The notes under the pieces: model-generated | What the model saw: the letters and a program-made list of their open reading frames with translations, nothing else | What the model was told of the DNA's origin: nothing | The model's database searches: none | Assembly (NCBI RefSeq): GCF_009789195.1 | Contig: NZ_WSTC01000021.1 | Location: 43,302-107,301, forward strand | DNA length: 64,000 nt | DNA from: Paenibacillus sp. MMS18-CY102 | Lineage (GTDB): Bacteria > Bacillota > Bacilli > Paenibacillales > Paenibacillaceae | Direction: 5' to 3' | Part shown: in pieces, positions 61,420 through 64,000 of the stretch | Numbering within the stretch: position 1 is the stretch's first letter | Layout of the letters: the number at the start of each line of letters is the position of its first letter | Made by a program: the position numbers and the translations under genes

Positions 61420-62568
61420 TTATGGCCGGCGCAATACGGTGGTTATTAGGCGGAATATCTCTTTTGTTGTGCGGCGAAGCCCCTCCTTCGCCGCATCTGG
61501 CACCATGGCTTGTTCGAGGGAGACCGGACCGGCCACGATGGGGAAGGCTGCGGTGATGCCAAGCAAGGCGAGCTCGGAAGCTTGCGGCGCGACATCACCG
61601 GCGAGGGCGATGACGGGGATGCCGCGTTGGCTTGCGGCATGGGCGACGGCGTGAGGCGCTTTGCCGCGGGCGGTTTGGCCGTCGAGCCGGCCTTCGCCGG
61701 TGATGACGAAGTCACAGCCTTCGAGCAGCCGGTCGAAGCCGGCTGCCTCGAGCACGAGCGGCGCGCCAGGCGTAAGCGCCGCGCCAAGCAAGCCGGCGAA
61801 GGCAGCGCCGAGACCACCGGCTGCGCCAGCGCCGGGCATGCGCTGCACGTCGCGGCCGAGCTGCTCGCGAATGAGCGCGGCAAAATGCGCCAGGCCGCGA
61901 TCGAGCTGCGCTACCGCACTGGCGGAGGCACCCTTTTGCGGCGCGAATATGTAGGCTGCACCCTCAGGGCCGTGCAGCGGATTGTCGACATCGCAAGCGA
62001 CGCGAATGCGTACGTATGCGAGTTTTGGATGTGCGGATGATGGGTCTATTGTGGCGATGCCAGCCAGTGCTGCACCGCCATGCGCAGCTTCGAGCCCGTG
62101 TGCGTCGCGGAATGAATAGCCGAGCGCTTGCAGCATGCCCACGCCGGCGTCGTTAGTAGCACTCCCGCCGAGCCCGATGATCAGATCGGTGCAGCCGCGG
62201 CTGAGCGCATCGGCGATGAGCTCGCCCACGCCGAAGGTTGTCGTGTGGAGTGGGTTTCGTTCGGCGGATGGCACGAGCGTGAGGCCGCATGCAGCTGCAA
62301 CTTCGATGACGGCGGTTTGCCCATCGCCGAGCAGGCCATAACTGGCTGTTACGGGTTTGCCGAGCGGTCCAGTTACTGAGCACTTGATAAGCTGGCCCCC
62401 AGTGGCGTGGATGAGCGCATCAACGGTTCCTTCGCCGCCGTCGGCAAGCGGCACGGTGAATATCTCTGCGTCGGGGCAGGCGTCGCGTACGCCGGCAGCC
62501 GCCGATTCGTTCGTTTCTTCCGAGACTAGGCTTCCTTTGAATGAATCAATCGCAATAACAACCTTCAT
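61420..62568 (-). CDS. Glycerate kinase (type 1)
   Basis: The ATG at 62568 follows AAAGGGG; residues 1-382 have the GarK/GlxK signatures. These are MKVVIAIDSFKGSLVSEE at the start, PLADGGEGTVDALIHATGG, LIIGLGGSATNDAGVGMLQALG (about 128-149), ADFIVIS-like segment GCDFVITGEGRLDGQTARGKAPHAVA near 290, and VIALAGDV. It phosphorylates glycerate to 2-phosphoglycerate with ATP in the cytoplasm. Alanine and leucine content and GC are high. It is divergent from bioB, sharing a short control space. Confidence 0.93.
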   Translation of the reverse strand: MKVVIAIDSFKGSLVSEETNESAAAGVRDACPDAEIFTVPLADGGEGTVDALIHATGGQLIKCSVTGPLGKPVTASYGLLGDGQTAVIEVAAACGLTLVPSAERNPLHTTTFGVGELIADALSRGCTDLIIGLGGSATNDAGVGMLQALGYSFRDAHGLEAAHGGAALAGIATIDPSSAHPKLAYVRIRVACDVDNPLHGPEGAAYIFAPQKGASASAVAQLDRGLAHFAALIREQLGRDVQRMPGAGAAGGLGAAFAGLLGAALTPGAPLVLEAAGFDRLLEGCDFVITGEGRLDGQTARGKAPHAVAHAASQRGIPVIALAGDVAPQASELALLGITAAFPIVAGPVSLEQAMVPDAAKEGLRRTTKEIFRLITTVLRRP

Positions 62569-62644
62569 ATCGGGTAACACCCCTTTTATATTAGATTGCA
62601 AGTATTTACAGTATGCCCGATGTTCGGTACAATGGGGTGAGTTT

Positions 62645-62680
62645 TTAGTTAACCAATTACTAAATATTTAGGTTAACATA
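62645..62680 (+). promoter_or_regulatory. BirA operator of bioB
   Basis: TTAGTTAACC (62645-62654) and GGTTAACATA (62671-62680), separated by 16 bases, form the two-arm site (TTGTTAACC-spacer-GGTTAACAA type) bound by the biotin repressor BirA in Firmicutes. It lies 24 bases before bioB. Confidence 0.85.
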
Positions 62681-62704
62681 TATTGCGATAGGGGGAACTG
62701 TCAG

Positions 62705-63727
62705 ATGAGGGAGCAGGCGGAAGGCCGCGCAGAAGCGGTGTCAACGGGGATGAAGTGGGGAGATCTAGCGGACAAAGCGCTCAGCGGCGAGCAGCTAACG
62801 TTGGCTGAAGGGTTGTCCGTGTTGGAAGCTGGCGATGATGAGGTGCTGCCGCTGCTGCATGCAGCTTTTCAAGTGCGGAAGCATTATTATGGCCGCAAGG
62901 TGAAGCTAAATATGATTCTGAATGCTAAGAGCGGCCTTTGTCCTGAGGACTGCGGCTACTGCTCGCAATCGATCGTATCTACGGCATCAGTGCCCAAATA
63001 TACATTGCTGGATAAAGAAACGCTCTTGGCAGGCGCGCGCGAAGCGGTAAACCGCCATGCGGGCACATATTGCATTGTTGCGGCGGGCCGGGGACCGACT
63101 GAGCGTGAATTGGGGCAGGTTATCGATGCTGTGCGCGAGATTCGGGATACGATGCCTTTGAAAATATGTGCATGCTTGGGTCTGCTGAGCGAGGAGCAAG
63201 CTGATCGGCTGCAAGATGCAGGCGTACATCGCTATAACCATAACCTGAATACGAGCCGTGAAAATTATAAGTCGATTACGACGACACACTCCTACGACCA
63301 ACGCGTCGAGACGGTTGAGCGAGTGAAGCGAAGCGGCATGTCGCCTTGCTCGGGCGTCATTGTCGGCATGGGAGAAACGCCGGAAGAGCTGGTCGAGACG
63401 GCGTTTGCGCTGCGTGAGCTGGATGCGGATTCGATTCCGATCAACTTCTTGAATCCAATTCCCGGCACGCCGCTTGCGGATAAGCAACTGACGAGGCCCC
63501 TTCAGGCGCTCAAAACGCTCGCGCTGTTCCGCTTCATCTGCCCGTCCAAAGAAATTCGCGTCGCAGGAGGCCGTGAGCTAAACTTGCGTTCGCTTCAGCC
63601 GATGGCGCTGTACGCGGCCAATTCGCTGTTTGTCGGCGACTACCTGACGACGGAGGGCCAGGCGGTCGATGCCGACCATCAGTTGATCGCAGACATGGGC
63701 TTTGAGATTGAGATGTGTGCGCTCTAA
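62705..63727 (+). CDS. bioB: Biotin synthase
   Basis: The 340-residue protein has the radical-SAM cluster LCPEDCGYCSQS (Cys79, Cys83, Cys86), the other landmarks YCIVAAGRGPTERE, HRYNHNLNTSRENY, GMSPCSGVIVGMGE, and SIPINFLNPIPGTPLA. It inserts sulfur into dethiobiotin, using S-adenosylmethionine and iron-sulfur clusters. A GGGGGA site precedes the ATG. The BirA palindrome in front makes it repressible by biotin. No other bio gene follows in the window; a strong terminator ends it. Confidence 0.97.
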   Translation: MREQAEGRAEAVSTGMKWGDLADKALSGEQLTLAEGLSVLEAGDDEVLPLLHAAFQVRKHYYGRKVKLNMILNAKSGLCPEDCGYCSQSIVSTASVPKYTLLDKETLLAGAREAVNRHAGTYCIVAAGRGPTERELGQVIDAVREIRDTMPLKICACLGLLSEEQADRLQDAGVHRYNHNLNTSRENYKSITTTHSYDQRVETVERVKRSGMSPCSGVIVGMGETPEELVETAFALRELDADSIPINFLNPIPGTPLADKQLTRPLQALKTLALFRFICPSKEIRVAGGRELNLRSLQPMALYAANSLFVGDYLTTEGQAVDADHQLIADMGFEIEMCAL

Positions 63728-63750
63728 CGGGCGTATATTTATGATGAGCG

Positions 63751-63788
63751 AAGGCGGCACAGAGGCATTGTCTCTGTGCCGCCTTTTT
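63751..63788 (+). terminator. Terminator of bioB
   Basis: AAGGCGGCACAGAG (63751-63764) and CTCTGTGCCGCCTT (63772-63785) form a perfect 14-base stem and T run. Confidence 0.9.
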
Positions 63789-63812
63789 TAATAAAATGTA
63801 GGGCGGCTGTCT

Positions 63813-63882
63813 CGTTGCATGAACTGCAATGGCGCCGGCGGGACGGGCTAGTCGAGACGCTGCTATTGCAAAATGTACAGGG
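63813..63882. repeat. Two degenerate CATTGYA-N5-TRCAATG copies (F)
   Basis: CGTTGCA-TGAAC-TGCAATG starts at 63813, and a weaker TATTGCA-AAATG-TACAGGG starts at 63864, 51 bases later, the same step as in clusters C and D. It lies just after the bioB terminator. Confidence 0.65.
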
Positions 63883-63904
63883 CTGTTGATTATCCAATTA
63901 ATGG

Positions 63905-64000
63905 TCAAAGAAATGTATGAATGTTCTCCAAATATACCTTCCATTCAGGTGGTAAGGTCTGAATTGTAAATAAACGATCAAAATCGGCAAATGTCATTCG
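63905..64000 (-). CDS. C-terminal end of a gene entering from the right edge
   Basis: A minus-strand frame of 31 sense codons reads RMTFADFDRLFTIQTLPPEW, then KVYLENIHTFL, and ends with TGA (63907-63905). The amino-acid make-up is that of a normal protein end. No start is required within the window, so the gene begins outside. Family unknown; no terminator is seen between it and the repeat pair. Confidence 0.5.
   Translation of the reverse strand, partial: RMTFADFDRLFTIQTLPPEWKVYLENIHTFL

Overview
The window looks like a chromosomal segment of a spore-forming Gram-positive bacterium of the Paenibacillaceae (Paenibacillus or a close relative). The pointers are an S-layer-homology protein, an RsbQ hydrolase, YwhD, meso-diaminopimelate dehydrogenase, two c-di-AMP (ydaO-type) riboswitches in front of NlpC/P60 genes, strong AGGAGG ribosome sites, frequent GTG/TTG starts, and many short monocistronic units closed by perfect hairpin terminators. 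No rRNA, tRNA, CRISPR array, prophage or intact insertion sequence was recognised. These assignments come from reading the sequence and from remembered family features, not from a search.

Layout. 1-3.1 kb (minus strand): edge of a small membrane protein, an S-layer-homology gene that looks split by a frameshift, and an RsbQ hydrolase paired with a PAS-GGDEF diguanylate cyclase. 3.2-11.4 kb: a DUF2306 membrane protein, a Fur-box-led but N-terminally truncated siderophore-binding protein, a pentapeptide-repeat protein, several regulators (Lrp, GntR, TetR) with metabolic or transport genes, and a DHA2 drug exporter co-transcribed with its TetR regulator. 11.9-31.4 kb: two paralogous secreted CYTH-like proteins, a small AT-rich island, a MarR/quinone-reductase pair, an ECF sigma/anti-sigma pair, a small secreted peptide with an immunity-like gene, a four-repeat secreted protein, and a 914-residue collagen-like, 34-repeat, self-cleaving surface fibre. 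31.5-47.6 kb: DNA repair (xth), chemoreceptor, HtrA-like protease with a CuAO_N stalk, murI, transporter, gdhA, ddh, a membrane-anchored molybdopterin oxidoreductase, an aminotransferase and small enzymes. 47.7-64 kb: membrane and secreted proteins, two riboswitch-controlled NlpC/P60 hydrolases and a third without a riboswitch, an M1 peptidase, ywhD, a second chemoreceptor, a lipoprotein, glycerate kinase and BirA-controlled bioB.

The most unusual signal is outside the genes. Intergenic spaces carry a dispersed 19-bp interrupted palindrome, CATTGYA-N5-TRCAATG. It occurs in groups of up to four with near-constant spacing: 52/73/51 bp in two separate clusters at 39.1-39.3 and 40.2-40.4 kb, and 73/52 in a third at 11.5 kb. 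The first two copies point one way and the last two the other. A second, sequence-unrelated palindrome family (TAACGG-N9-CCGTTA) at 52.1-52.3 kb has the same four-copy mirror layout with 50/62/50 spacing. The two complete clusters of the first family flank a gene for a DUF559/Vsr-like endonuclease with a winged-helix tail. I cannot say what these elements do; their geometry suggests a protein-binding array or a structured mobile repeat.
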